Source: Pelosinus sp. IPA-1 (GTDB lineage: Bacteria; Bacillota; Negativicutes; DSM-13327). Taken from it: DNA of 64,000 nt. The stretch covers positions 532,419-596,418 of the forward strand of contig NZ_BSVC01000002.1 in NCBI RefSeq assembly GCF_030269905.1. Direction: 5' to 3'. A program made the translations under genes and the position numbers. Every line of letters starts with the position of its first letter. The first letter of the stretch is position 1. Positions 53,581 through 62,475 of this stretch are shown in pieces. The notes below the pieces were generated by a model. The model was not told the DNA's origin, ran no database searches, and worked only from the letters and a program-made list of their open reading frames with translations.

Positions 53581-54257
53581 TGGTAGCGTATAGTGCAAAA
53601 GAAATCATTGCTTGTAGAGTAGCAGCGGAAATGGAGGATGGGGACGTGGTAAATTTGGGAATTGGTTTACCAACTCTAGTTCCAAACTATTTGCAGGAAG
53701 ATATAAAAATTACTCTTCAATCGGAAAATGGGTTTTTAGGCTTAGCTCCATTAAGTGGCGCTCCTGATCTAGATTTGGTCAATGCAGGTGGTAAGCCTGC
53801 AGGTATTTTCCCTGGGGGAGCTACATTTGATAGTCTAATGTCATTTGCCTTGATTCGAGGCGGGCACGTTGATGTAACAGTGCTTGGTGGATTACAGGTT
53901 GATCAAAGTGGTAATTTAGCCAATTGGATGGTTCCCGGGAAGATGATTCCCGGCATGGGGGGAGCAATGGATTTGGTTGCTGGATCAAAAAAGGTTATTG
54001 TTGCTATGGAGCATACAGCAAAAGATGGCTCAGCAAAAATAATTAAAGAATGCAATCTTCCCCTCACAGGTAAAGGGGTTGTTTCTTTGATTGTAACTGA
54101 ACTTGCTGTAATTAGAGTTACATCTGAAGGGCTGGTACTTGAAGAAATATCGCCTAACGTTACTTTGGAAGAAGTAATTGCAAAGACGGAAGCACAACTA
54201 ACGATCAGTGATACCTTGGCTCCTATGAAGGGGATAAGTAAATTAGATAACATATAA
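53580..54257 (+). CDS. atoA: Acyl-CoA:acetate/acetoacetate CoA-transferase, beta subunit
   Basis: 225 aa, ATG 53580 in TAATG overlap with atoD, ribosome site GGGAGG. It contains the catalytic glutamate region [10 protein letters not shown] (about 44-53), [15 protein letters not shown] (about 22-36) and the glycine-rich [18 protein letters not shown] (about 103-120). It forms the active heterotetramer with AtoD. Specificity (acetoacetate, butyrate, 3-oxoadipate or another acid) cannot be assigned by eye. Confidence 0.93.
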   Translation: MVAYSAKEIIACRVAAEMEDGDVVNLGIGLPTLVPNYLQEDIKITLQSENGFLGLAPLSGAPDLDLVNAGGKPAGIFPGGATFDSLMSFALIRGGHVDVTVLGGLQVDQSGNLANWMVPGKMIPGMGGAMDLVAGSKKVIVAMEHTAKDGSAKIIKECNLPLTGKGVVSLIVTELAVIRVTSEGLVLEEISPNVTLEEVIAKTEAQLTISDTLAPMKGISKLDNI

Positions 54258-54318
54258 AATTTCAATTTAGATCCAAGTTTTTGGATGGCAATAAAATTTA
54301 GAAGTGAGGCTAGCGAAG

Positions 54319-55500
54319 ATGAAAGAAGTTGTAATTGTTAGTGCGGTGCGTACGGCAATTGGTAGCTATAATGGTAGTTTAGCAGAAGTTTCTGCAGTGG
54401 AATTGGGAGCATTAGTAATTAAAGAAGCGATTACACGAGCGAAAATAGATTCAGTAGAAGTGGAAGAAGTCATTATGGGGAACGTTCTGCAGGCTGGTTT
54501 AGGGCAGAACCCTGCTCGTCAATCCGCTCTTAAAGCTGGATTAGCAATCGAAGTGCCTGCCCTTAGTATTAATAAGGTATGCGGATCGGGCTTGGAGGCT
54601 GTTAATTTGGCTGCACGGGCAATATTAGCTGGTGATGCTGATATTATTGTAGCCGGCGGCATGGAAAGCATGAGCAATGCTCCGTATTTACTGGAAAAAG
54701 CACGCCGTGGTTATCGAATGGGACATAGTGAATTAATCGACTCCATGATTAGAGATGGTCTATGGTGTGCAACAAACAACTATCATATGGGGATCACCGC
54801 TGAGAATGTGGCGCAAAAGTATGATATTACTCGTGAAATGCAGGATGAATTGGCAGCGATTAGTCAAGAAAATGCAGTTAAAGCGATTGCTGAGGGACGA
54901 TTTAAAGAGGAAATTGTCCCTGTAGTTATTCCGCAAAAAAAAGGAGATCCTATCGTATTTGATACAGATGAACATCCTAAAAAGGGGACCACAGTTGAAA
55001 AGTTAGCTACTTTACGAACCGCTTTTCAAAAAGACGGATCTGTAACGGCAGGAAATGCCTCTGGTCTTAATGATGGGGCAGCTGCATTTGTTGTTATGTC
55101 TCTTGATAAAGCGAAAGAATTAAAGCTTACACCCTTGGCCCGCATTCGTTCCTTTGCTTCTGCGGGGGTAGATCCTAGTATTATGGGAATGGGACCTGTA
55201 CCTGCATCCCTTAAGGCTTTAGCTAAAACTGGGCTAACTGTAAAAGATCTTGACTTAATTGAAGCCAATGAGGCTTTTGCAGCCCAATTTTTAGCAGTAG
55301 GAAAGGAATTGGGTCTTGAAAAAGAAAAAGTGAATGTAAATGGTGGTGCTATAGCTCTTGGTCATCCTGTAGGAGCCAGCGGGGCAAGAATTTTAGTAAC
55401 ATTGCTTCATGCGATGAAACGAAGAAATGCTAAGGTAGGTTTGGCGACACTTTGCATTGGTGGGGGACAAGGTGTAGCGACAATAGTAGAAAAAATGTGA
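54319..55500 (+). CDS. Acetyl-CoA C-acyltransferase (thiolase)
   Basis: 393 aa, ATG 54319. It has the thiolase active site: nucleophilic Cys in [11 protein letters not shown] (about 88), catalytic His in [19 protein letters not shown] (about 349), and the second Cys in LCIGGGQG (about 379). It cleaves 3-ketoacyl-CoA to acetyl-CoA, or condenses in reverse. It follows the CoA-transferase genes by 61 nt, forming an Ato-like set in which the acid is activated and then thiolysed. This points to a substrate reaching acetoacetyl-CoA or a branched 3-ketoacyl-CoA. Its close relatives include AtoB. Confidence 0.93.
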   Translation: MKEVVIVSAVRTAIGSYNGSLAEVSAVELGALVIKEAITRAKIDSVEVEEVIMGNVLQAGLGQNPARQSALKAGLAIEVPALSINKVCGSGLEAVNLAARAILAGDADIIVAGGMESMSNAPYLLEKARRGYRMGHSELIDSMIRDGLWCATNNYHMGITAENVAQKYDITREMQDELAAISQENAVKAIAEGRFKEEIVPVVIPQKKGDPIVFDTDEHPKKGTTVEKLATLRTAFQKDGSVTAGNASGLNDGAAAFVVMSLDKAKELKLTPLARIRSFASAGVDPSIMGMGPVPASLKALAKTGLTVKDLDLIEANEAFAAQFLAVGKELGLEKEKVNVNGGAIALGHPVGASGARILVTLLHAMKRRNAKVGLATLCIGGGQGVATIVEKM

Positions 55501-55508
55501 TTTATAAG

Positions 55509-55537
55509 TGATTGCAGATAAAACTGCAATCACTTTA
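55509..55537 (+). terminator. Rho-independent terminator after thiolase gene
   Basis: AGTGATTGCAG pairs with CTGCAATCACT around a 6-nt loop, then TTTAC. It closes the sigma-54 locus. Confidence 0.75.
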
Positions 55538-55697
55538 CTATTATTGGCATGAAAGGAAGAGGAATTAAGGGGATATTACTCTAATTTAATTAGATAAGCT
55601 ACATGGATTTCAAAATTGTGGTATCATTGCAGTGAACGCTACTGCGTAAATAACGAAAACTTTGTATCGTGAGTGAGAGAAAGGAATTGTTATATTT

Positions 55698-56384
55698 ATG
55701 AGAAACAATAGTCAACTTGTGATGCGTACTGCCGTAGTTGGTGTTGTTGGTATTATGTCTGTCATTTGTTATTTGTTGGCACCCGATTTTATAAACAGGA
55801 TGATTCATCTGTTTTTGCAAGGCAATGTCGCTGGAAGTATTGAGTTTATCCAATCATATGGGCCTTATGCCATGCTTGTGAGTTTTCTAATTATAGTATT
55901 TATTAACATTGTTGCCGTTTTGCCCAATTTTTTGATTGTAGCAGCCAATGGAGTCATTTTTGGTGTAGTAGAAGGCACGCTGATTTCATGGATTGGAGAA
56001 TCAGTCGGCGTAATTATTAGTTTTATTTTAATGCGGTATTTGTTTCGCACTAACGCACAGAGCATCATTGCGCGTAGCAAGAGCCTAAAGAGGATTGATG
56101 ACTTTAGTGGGAAAAGGGGCTTGCAAATTATGTTAGTGGCACGGAGTATTCCTTTTGTCCCATCCGGGCTCATTACTGCCATAGGAGCACTTAGCAGTAT
56201 TGGGTTAGCAGACTATACCATAGCAACATTTATTGGGAAGCTGCCATCGGCATTTATAGAAGTTACGTTAGGGCATGATTTGCTATCTTATCGGGAGCAT
56301 GTAGTGCGATTGTCTTTATTAGCAGTAATTTCCGCACTAGCGTACTACTTATTTGTACATCACAAAAAGAGCCAAAGTCACTAA
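55698..56384 (+). CDS. VTT-domain (TVP38/DedA-like) membrane protein
   Basis: 228 aa with about five hydrophobic helices: near 10-30, a pair around 55-90, one about 95-115, and a C-terminal one about 200-220. The core VTT pattern is present: NFLIVAANGVIFGVVEGTLI (about 76-95), the charged RYLFRTNAQ, and RSIPFVPSGLITAIGALSSI (about 150-169). The family is linked to membrane lipid scrambling or flipping and to membrane integrity. It is transcribed alone. The exact substrate is unknown. Confidence 0.85.
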   Translation: MRNNSQLVMRTAVVGVVGIMSVICYLLAPDFINRMIHLFLQGNVAGSIEFIQSYGPYAMLVSFLIIVFINIVAVLPNFLIVAANGVIFGVVEGTLISWIGESVGVIISFILMRYLFRTNAQSIIARSKSLKRIDDFSGKRGLQIMLVARSIPFVPSGLITAIGALSSIGLADYTIATFIGKLPSAFIEVTLGHDLLSYREHVVRLSLLAVISALAYYLFVHHKKSQSH

Positions 56385-56400
56385 AGAGGAGAAACTTTTT

Positions 56401-56429
56401 TTGACAAAAATAAAAAAGAAAAGTACAAT
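56401..56429 (+). promoter_or_regulatory. Strong sigma-70 type promoter upstream of thioesterase-murI
   Basis: Consensus TTGACA, 17-nt A-rich spacer, TACAAT. About 125 nt of leader follow before the first ATG, with a GCCCAC/GTGGGC hairpin around 56471-56500. Confidence 0.75.
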
Positions 56430-56560
56430 TATATTGCGTTTTATAAATGCGAGCGAGCTTTTTTACGGCCCACGGCATAAGTTATTTGCTGGTGGGCGTT
56501 TGCTTTGCGTAGCCATAGCAAATACTAGAAAAGTAAAATTCGATAAGAGAGGCTGAGTAT

Positions 56561-56983
56561 ATGATTACGGTACGAGAGAAAGTGCGCTTTGTAGAAACAG
56601 ATATGATGGGAGTAGCACATCATTCCAATCATTTTCGCTGGTTTGAGATGGGGCGGGTAGAGTATTTACGCCAAGCAGGTATTTCGTTGATTGATCTGAT
56701 GAATGAGGGAATTGTTTTTCCAATTACTCATGTTGAGTGTCAGTATCGTGCATCTGCCAAATTTGACGATTATATTTTAATTGAAACGACATTGACGGAA
56801 GTATCGCCTGTGAAAATGGTGTTTACATATAGAATTATTAGAGAAATTGATGGAGTATTATTAGCTGCTGGTAAGACTATAAATGTTTTTTCTACTAGTC
56901 AGGGAAAAATTGTTCGCTTGCCAGGTGTTTATTTTAATAAGCTTAAAATGGCTTTTGAAAACAAGGAAAATCAATGTATATAA
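56561..56983 (+). CDS. YbgC/FadM-family acyl-CoA thioesterase
   Basis: Hot-dog fold protein of 140 aa. The family signature is at the N-terminus: RFVETDMMGVAHHSNHFRWF (about 9-28) with the catalytic Asp in TDMMG and conserved His-Ser-Asn, then EMGRVEYLRQAG. The C-terminus is short and basic. It hydrolyses short or medium acyl-CoA thioesters. It is the first gene of a group with murI 42 nt downstream. The pairing probably reflects transcription rather than a shared pathway. Confidence 0.88.
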   Translation: MITVREKVRFVETDMMGVAHHSNHFRWFEMGRVEYLRQAGISLIDLMNEGIVFPITHVECQYRASAKFDDYILIETTLTEVSPVKMVFTYRIIREIDGVLLAAGKTINVFSTSQGKIVRLPGVYFNKLKMAFENKENQCI

Positions 56984-57025
56984 CAAAAAATATTTAGATA
57001 GAATATGTTGTTAGGAGGTGTGGTA

Positions 57026-57835
57026 TTGAATAGGAATGCACCCATTGGTGTTTTTGATTCAGGGATTGGCGGCCTTACGGTTGTGAAGGAATTGATGAAA
57101 TTCATGCCGCAAGAAGATTTAATTTATTTTGGGGATACGGCACGCACACCTTATGGATCTCGTCCTCCCGCAGAAATTATTTCATTTATGCATCAAATCC
57201 TTAGCTTTTTTACAGCGCAAGAGGTGAAATTGGCAGTAGTTGCCTGTAATACAATGACGGCTTTAGGTTTGGAAATGGCAAAAACCCAATATCCTTTTTC
57301 TTTAGTTGGGGTGAATACAGGAGCAGATTTAGCGTATGAGGTTAGTAAAAATAAAAAAATAGGTGTAATGGCAACCCAAGCCACCATTACCAGTGAAAAT
57401 CATGCTAGGGCAATTCATAAAAAGGATCTGGATGCTTTTGTTTATCAACAACCGTGTCCTAAATTGGTTCCCTTAATTGAGAACAAGCAGGTTGAAGGAC
57501 AGGATATCGAATTGGCAATTGCCGAATATTTGCTGCCAATGAAGCAGGCAGGTATTGATGCTGTGATATTAGGTTGTACTCATTATCCTTTTGTAAGTTC
57601 GGTTATCGAGAAAACAATAGGGAATGATATTCGTATTATCGATCCTGCTAGAGAAACGGCAATGGAAGCAAAGCAGTTATTAGAGGCACAAGGACAATTA
57701 TCGAATCGAACGCAAGGTAAAGTACGATTGTGTTTTTCAACAGATTTGGAACGGGCCAAAAAAATGGCTAGTTTTATGTTTGATATAAAGGAAGTAGAGT
57801 TTGAATTAGTGAATTTAGAAGAATTTACTCAATAA
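57026..57835 (+). CDS. murI: Glutamate racemase
   Basis: Cytoplasmic enzyme of 269 aa making D-glutamate for peptidoglycan. TTG 57026 after AGGAGG is preferred; a frame from 57005 would include the ribosome site. The two catalytic cysteines are in VVACNTMTA (about 71-79) and LGCTHYPF (about 185-192). The N-terminal GVFDSGIGGLTVVKEL and YFGDTARTPYG are diagnostic. Family members usually read ACNTATA, so the Met is a small variation. It is full length. Confidence 0.96.
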   Translation: MNRNAPIGVFDSGIGGLTVVKELMKFMPQEDLIYFGDTARTPYGSRPPAEIISFMHQILSFFTAQEVKLAVVACNTMTALGLEMAKTQYPFSLVGVNTGADLAYEVSKNKKIGVMATQATITSENHARAIHKKDLDAFVYQQPCPKLVPLIENKQVEGQDIELAIAEYLLPMKQAGIDAVILGCTHYPFVSSVIEKTIGNDIRIIDPARETAMEAKQLLEAQGQLSNRTQGKVRLCFSTDLERAKKMASFMFDIKEVEFELVNLEEFTQ

Positions 57836-57941
57836 CAGGTTAAATTCAAGTAGTACTGGGAAAGTTATATAGCCCTGAAGGGAAAATTTTGGTATACTAG
57901 TATAGGTAAAAAATAATTCTTCTTGAGATGGGGGCCTTTTT

Positions 57942-58490
57942 GTGGAATTCTTGGTGACAATAGTATTATTAGCTGCATTAGTGGCAGTTGTCGTGTGGTT
58001 GTTTATTGCAAAGCAAGGTGATGCAGAGTTTGAATTTATAGTTAGTCAACGGACTAATTTCACTTTAGTTGAACAAACGGAGCAAGCAGCTACTTTTTCT
58101 TGTAAAGTACCATTTATAAATAAAGGATCCCAAGATGGTACAATTATGGATGCTTATCCGCGTCATCTACTGCCCTATGAGCAGTTTGATGGTGTAGAGG
58201 TTAGTTCTAGGATGGAGCTTACTACAGCACCGCGGACTGATAATTATTTTGAAGCCGTTATCGTTCCGCAAGGAACAGGCGGAACAGTGATTATTACAGT
58301 TACTTTTACAGCAAAAAATGGTAATATAAAAAATACTTTAGACAATTTATATGAGTTATCCGTAGATATGCCTATTGATATTACATACCAAATTGTAGCG
58401 CGTACTCCTTGGTATATTCATAAGACGCGTATGATTATGACGTGTGATGAAATTATAGCAGCTATGCGGGCGCAGAATATTGCAGAATAG
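57942..58490 (+). CDS. Membrane-anchored protein of unknown function
   Basis: 182 aa, GTG start behind GATGGGGG. One N-terminal transmembrane helix (about 3-24) precedes a mostly beta-strand soluble domain (about 28-182). That domain has repeated short strands such as FEFIVSQRTNFTLVEQ, GTVIITVTFTAKNG and IDITYQIVAR, suggesting an Ig-like sandwich. I do not recognise a named family. It is followed 11 nt later by a CofE-like gene with a good ribosome site, so the two are probably co-transcribed and might act together. Confidence 0.8.
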   Translation: MEFLVTIVLLAALVAVVVWLFIAKQGDAEFEFIVSQRTNFTLVEQTEQAATFSCKVPFINKGSQDGTIMDAYPRHLLPYEQFDGVEVSSRMELTTAPRTDNYFEAVIVPQGTGGTVIITVTFTAKNGNIKNTLDNLYELSVDMPIDITYQIVARTPWYIHKTRMIMTCDEIIAAMRAQNIAE

Positions 58491-58501
58491 GAGGGCTAGT
58501 A

Positions 58502-59170
58502 ATGGCAGAACTTGAACTTAAACCAGTAGGTACACGTATTTTAACTGATAAAGACAATATTGTAGATATGATTGAAAAATATGCAAAACAAGATATTGGG
58601 CCAGATGACGTGGTATCCGTAGCAGAAAGTGTAGTTGCGATTACCCAAGGAAGAGTGACAAGACCAGAAGATTTAAAAGTATGTTTTATGGCAAGGGTTT
58701 TATGCCGTTTTGTTCCTCAAAAGGGTAGCCTATCCAGCGTATATGGCATGCAGTCAGCAATGGATGCGGAAGGAAAATGGCGTATTTTGTTTGCAATGAT
58801 TATTGGGATGTTAGCTAAGATCGTAGGTAGGAATGGTGTTTTCTATGAGCTGGCTGGTCCACAGGCTGCTTTAGTAGATGATGTGACGGGTACTATGCCG
58901 CCTTTTGATAAATGCTTGGTGTATGGACCGCATGATCCCAATGGTGTTGCCGAAGAAATTAAGCGTCGGTTAGGCTGCTATGGTGCAGCAGTAGCTGATG
59001 TAAATGATCTAAAGCGGGCTGCAGTACTTGGTGTTTCAGAAGGTCTTGATCCTAAAAATTTAGCGAAAATTTTAATCGATAATCCTTTTGGCAATGCATC
59101 TCAGCGAACACCAATCGTTATTATTAAGAATTATGCAGTAGTTGCGAAAATGGCTAAAAGCCAGGCATAA
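58502..59170 (+). CDS. CofE-like protein (coenzyme F420:glutamate ligase family)
   Basis: 222 aa, ATG behind GGAGGG. It resembles the catalytic fold of F420-0:gamma-glutamyl ligase. Supporting segments are the N-terminal LKPVGTRILTDKDNIVDMIE, DDVVSVAESVVAITQGR (about 35-51), and CLVYGPHDPNGVAEEIKRRL (about 139-158) followed by YGAAVADVND. Negativicutes are not known as F420 producers and no other F420 gene is here. It therefore probably ligates an amino acid to some other acid. The partner gene upstream encodes a membrane-anchored protein. Confidence 0.75.
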   Translation: MAELELKPVGTRILTDKDNIVDMIEKYAKQDIGPDDVVSVAESVVAITQGRVTRPEDLKVCFMARVLCRFVPQKGSLSSVYGMQSAMDAEGKWRILFAMIIGMLAKIVGRNGVFYELAGPQAALVDDVTGTMPPFDKCLVYGPHDPNGVAEEIKRRLGCYGAAVADVNDLKRAAVLGVSEGLDPKNLAKILIDNPFGNASQRTPIVIIKNYAVVAKMAKSQA

Positions 59171-59195
59171 AAATAGATTCTGTCTAGAGTGCATA

Positions 59196-59326
59196 ATAAA
59201 GAAGACTTGATTCAGATGGAGTTAAAACTCCATCTGAATCTTAGTCGCACTTATCCAGGGACTTAGCCGCTCTTAACTCCCGCTTATATAAGATGGGAGT
59301 CTTAGAGCGGTTTAGTCATCGGATAA
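59196..59326 (+). repeat. Modular intergenic repeat, copy R4 (short form)
   Basis: Same orientation and length class as R1. It starts ATAAAGAAGACTTGATTC, contains the inverted repeat GATTCAGATGGAGTT / AACTCCATCTGAATC, and ends CGGATAA. No internal unit. Its whole length can fold as one long imperfect dyad. The 300-nt gap 59171-59470 holds this and the next terminator. Confidence 0.9.
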
Positions 59327-59351
59327 AATCTCTTGTCTGTTGACTAGCAGG

Positions 59352-59396
59352 CTAAGAAAGAGGATAGAATAAAAACTATCCTCTTTCTTATTTTTA
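59352..59396 (+). terminator. Rho-independent terminator after CofE-like gene and repeat
   Basis: AAGAAAGAGGATAG pairs with CTATCCTCTTTCTT, followed by ATTTTT. Confidence 0.85.
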
Positions 59397-59470
59397 TTGT
59401 AGAATTAAATGATATCAAGGCAATCTTTAGAAAGTATATCTGTATATTCCTAAAAAAGAGGGGATACTAT

Positions 59471-61129
59471 ATGTTCTTAGGGCTTGATGTAGGTGGCACA
59501 TTTACCGACGGGGTAGCAGTTTCGGCAGGAAAAATTATCAGTACAGTAAAAACCCCCACGACTCATAATAATCTTCTAGAGTGTATCTTAAGAGCAATTG
59601 ATAAAGTAGTCCTAGATACCGGTAATAAAAATTTTGAAAGAATCGCATTATCCACTACGATTGTTACCAATGCCTTAGTTGAAGACAAGATTGATAAGGT
59701 TGGCTTATGCATTATGCCAGGCCCAGGAATGAATATAAAAGATGCCCTGCCCAAAGAACCCTATATTGTATCGGGCTATATTGATCACCGTGGCCATGAG
59801 GTTGCTCGGCCGACAGAGGAAGAAGTGATGTCAGCTTGTCGTCATTTTTCGTCATGCGATATTTTTGCTATTTCCGGGAAATTTGCCGTGCGTAATCCTA
59901 GTTATGAATCGATGATTGCTGATTGGATTAGGAAAAAGGTCAAACCAAGTCATATCAGTTTAGGGGCAAGGGTATCAGGATCTCTTAATTTCTTGCGGCG
60001 AACAAACTCAGCATATTACAATGGGGCGGTATGGCGTCATTTTAATCAATTCGCTACGGCGGTGGAAGATGCTTTATTATCGAGGGGAATCTTTGGCCCT
60101 GTATATGTATTAAAAGCAGATGGTGGAACCTTACCTTTGGCAGTTGCTCGCGAATTTCCAGTAGAAGCTATTTTTACTGGTCCAGCAGCGAGTGTACTAG
60201 GTATTATGTCCCTACATCCGACGAGAAGTCCTGCTGTCTCACTTGATATTGGAGGTACTACTACAGATATTGCATTGTGGCAGAAAGGCACACCAATTTT
60301 TGCTGAGCAGGGAGCTAAGGTTGCTGGCTATGCAACATCAGTTCGTGGGTTTCGCCTTAAATCCATAGGAATCGGTGGCGATAGTTTTGTGCGGTGGGAA
60401 AAGAATGCTTTAAAGGTTGGTCCCATGCGTTATGGTCCTGCCATGGCTGTCGGCGGGTCTAAACCAACGATAACCGATGCGATGATTGCTAGTGGATTGA
60501 TTGAGTTTGGTGATAAAGAATTGGCGTTAAATGCTATGAAGGAGTTGGCCTTAGAAGGGCAAACACCGTATGAAGTAGCAAATATGGCATTGGATGAGGC
60601 TGTTACTTGCATATACCAGGCTGTGATGTCCTTATTGGCTGAACAGGAGGCTGAGCCTGTATATCGCGTTGAAGATATTGTGCAGGGCAGGAGAATAAAT
60701 ATCGAACAAATTCTTGGTGTTGGAGGTGGAGCCACAGGGCTTATACCTTTAGTTGCTAAGAAGATGGGGCTAAGTTACCAGCTTCCAGATCATGGTATGG
60801 TAGCCAATGCGATTGGTGCAGCGGTAGCTAGGCCTACATTAGATCTTACGTTAAGAGCAGATACGGTAAAGGGATTTTATACCGTTGCCGAACTGGGGAT
60901 AAAAAATAGACTGCCAAAGTCTAGATTTTCCTTAGAAGATGCATCCTTATTAGCTGAACAGCATTTGGCAGAATTAGCCAAGGTTACCGGAATTTTTCTT
61001 GGTGAGACAGAATTAATACAGGCAGAAGAATTTAATGTAATTCGTGGTTTTAATACAGTGGGGAAGATTATAACCTGCCGGTTACAAGTTAAGCCTGGTG
61101 TATTATTGCCTAGTAAGGAGGTGTTCTAA
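59471..61129 (+). CDS. Hydantoinase/oxoprolinase A-family protein
   Basis: 552 aa, start ATG behind GAGGGGA. The ASKHA ATPase signatures are LGLDVGGTFTDGVAVSAG near the N-terminus and LDIGGTTTDIALW (about 257-269). Also present are GPAASVLGI, GGDSFV and LGVGGGATGLIPLVAKKMGL near 418. The HyuA group cleaves or activates amide rings such as hydantoins or 5-oxoproline with ATP. It is shorter than classical HyuA (about 690 aa) and lacks an adjacent HyuB. It overlaps the HDAC-like gene by one base, so the two probably act in one amide-hydrolysing route. Confidence 0.85.
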   Translation: MFLGLDVGGTFTDGVAVSAGKIISTVKTPTTHNNLLECILRAIDKVVLDTGNKNFERIALSTTIVTNALVEDKIDKVGLCIMPGPGMNIKDALPKEPYIVSGYIDHRGHEVARPTEEEVMSACRHFSSCDIFAISGKFAVRNPSYESMIADWIRKKVKPSHISLGARVSGSLNFLRRTNSAYYNGAVWRHFNQFATAVEDALLSRGIFGPVYVLKADGGTLPLAVAREFPVEAIFTGPAASVLGIMSLHPTRSPAVSLDIGGTTTDIALWQKGTPIFAEQGAKVAGYATSVRGFRLKSIGIGGDSFVRWEKNALKVGPMRYGPAMAVGGSKPTITDAMIASGLIEFGDKELALNAMKELALEGQTPYEVANMALDEAVTCIYQAVMSLLAEQEAEPVYRVEDIVQGRRINIEQILGVGGGATGLIPLVAKKMGLSYQLPDHGMVANAIGAAVARPTLDLTLRADTVKGFYTVAELGIKNRLPKSRFSLEDASLLAEQHLAELAKVTGIFLGETELIQAEEFNVIRGFNTVGKIITCRLQVKPGVLLPSKEVF

Positions 61130-62445
61130 TGGCTAGCCAAAAGTTAGGATTAGTTTTTTTCCCTGCTTTTGATTGGGCTATTAGTCCAGCTCACCCTGAG
61201 CGCGAAGAACGGTTGTTATATACTAGGGACCAAATTGTAGAAGAGGGTTTGCTCGACATGCCCTGTATAAGAGAATATAAACCCCAAATAGCGCAGTATA
61301 AAGATTTGGAGCGAGTACATATTGGTGTTCCAGATTTATCGTCACTTATTACCGATGCTCATCTTGTTTCTGCGGGCGGGGCTATTGCCGCTGCAGATGC
61401 AGTAATGAGGCGCGAAGTGGATAGAGCATTTGCTCTAGTGCGCCCGCCAGGACATCATGCTATGCGTGTGGTCCATGGTACGAGAGGGTTTTGTACAATT
61501 AATATTGAGGCAATTATGGTGGAGTATTTACGGAAAAATTATGGCATTGGTAAGGTTGCTATTGTAGATACTGATGTACATCATGGAGATGGCACCCAAG
61601 ATGTTTTTTATCATGATCCTAATACCTTGTTCATTTCCTTTCATCAAGATGGACGTACACTGTATCCGGGAACTGGTTTTACTAATGAAATGGGTAGTCC
61701 CAATGCAATTGGTACGACTTTAAATATTCCCCTGCCGCCTGGAACTACAGATGCTGGCCTTCACGAGGTACTGGATCATTTAATTTTGCCAGTCCTAAAT
61801 GACTTTAAACCGGATATTATTATTAACTCGGCTGGGCAAGATAATCATTATAGTGATCCCTTAGCGAATATGGCAATTACGGCGCAAGGGTATGCTAGGC
61901 TTGCAGATAAATTAAAGGCAGATATTGCAGTATTAGAAGGGGGGTATTCGATTGAGAATGCTCTGCCTTACGTGAATGTAGGAATTATATTGGCGATGGC
62001 TAGAATGGACTATAGTAAAGTCATAGAGCCTGATATTGCTACTTGCCCCGTCCAATCTTCTGCTGTCACTCGCTCCATATCTGCTATAATAAAAGAACGA
62101 CAAAATATGTGGGCAACAAAAGAAAAACTGCAACAAGAGGCAATTGCTAAGGCCGGTGACTTTTGGCAAAGAGGGCGTAATATCTATTATGATGATGCCG
62201 GCATAGACGAACGGCAAAAAGAAGTGGTACGTTTATGTCCTCACTGTTCTGGATATGTTACGATAGAAACAGAGGCATATGGTATGTTTGGTTATAAATC
62301 TGCTTATATTGCTACTATCCCCAATCAGGCTTGTCCAACCTGTCAAAAGGCAGCTTATGATGCGGTATATAAGGCAAAAAAACAAGGAAAGCAGCAGTTA
62401 TATTTTGTACAAAATAAGATGGAAGATAGGCTAGAAATATTGTAA
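61129..62445 (+). CDS. Histone deacetylase-family amidohydrolase with C-terminal zinc ribbon
   Basis: 438 aa, ATG in TAATG overlap with the HyuA-like gene. The HDAC fold is complete: RPPGHHAM (about 104-111), VDTDVHHGDGTQDVFYHDPN with the zinc Asp and His (about 146-165), SAGQDNHYSDP (about 234-244) and VLEGGYSIENA (about 267-277). A C-terminal extension (about 365-438) contains CPHC and CPTC, a probable zinc ribbon not found in plain deacetylases. Bacterial members deacetylate polyamines, acetoin-like compounds or lysines. The substrate is unknown. Confidence 0.88.
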   Translation: MASQKLGLVFFPAFDWAISPAHPEREERLLYTRDQIVEEGLLDMPCIREYKPQIAQYKDLERVHIGVPDLSSLITDAHLVSAGGAIAAADAVMRREVDRAFALVRPPGHHAMRVVHGTRGFCTINIEAIMVEYLRKNYGIGKVAIVDTDVHHGDGTQDVFYHDPNTLFISFHQDGRTLYPGTGFTNEMGSPNAIGTTLNIPLPPGTTDAGLHEVLDHLILPVLNDFKPDIIINSAGQDNHYSDPLANMAITAQGYARLADKLKADIAVLEGGYSIENALPYVNVGIILAMARMDYSKVIEPDIATCPVQSSAVTRSISAIIKERQNMWATKEKLQQEAIAKAGDFWQRGRNIYYDDAGIDERQKEVVRLCPHCSGYVTIETEAYGMFGYKSAYIATIPNQACPTCQKAAYDAVYKAKKQGKQQLYFVQNKMEDRLEIL

Positions 62446-62475
62446 GCGTCAAATTTGAGGAGGAATAAAAAAACA

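Noticed and set aside
56353-56556. 67-codon frame after the VTT gene
   Set aside because: It overlaps the end of the VTT gene, begins without a ribosome site, and crosses a consensus promoter and a leader hairpin. It looks like a chance frame.
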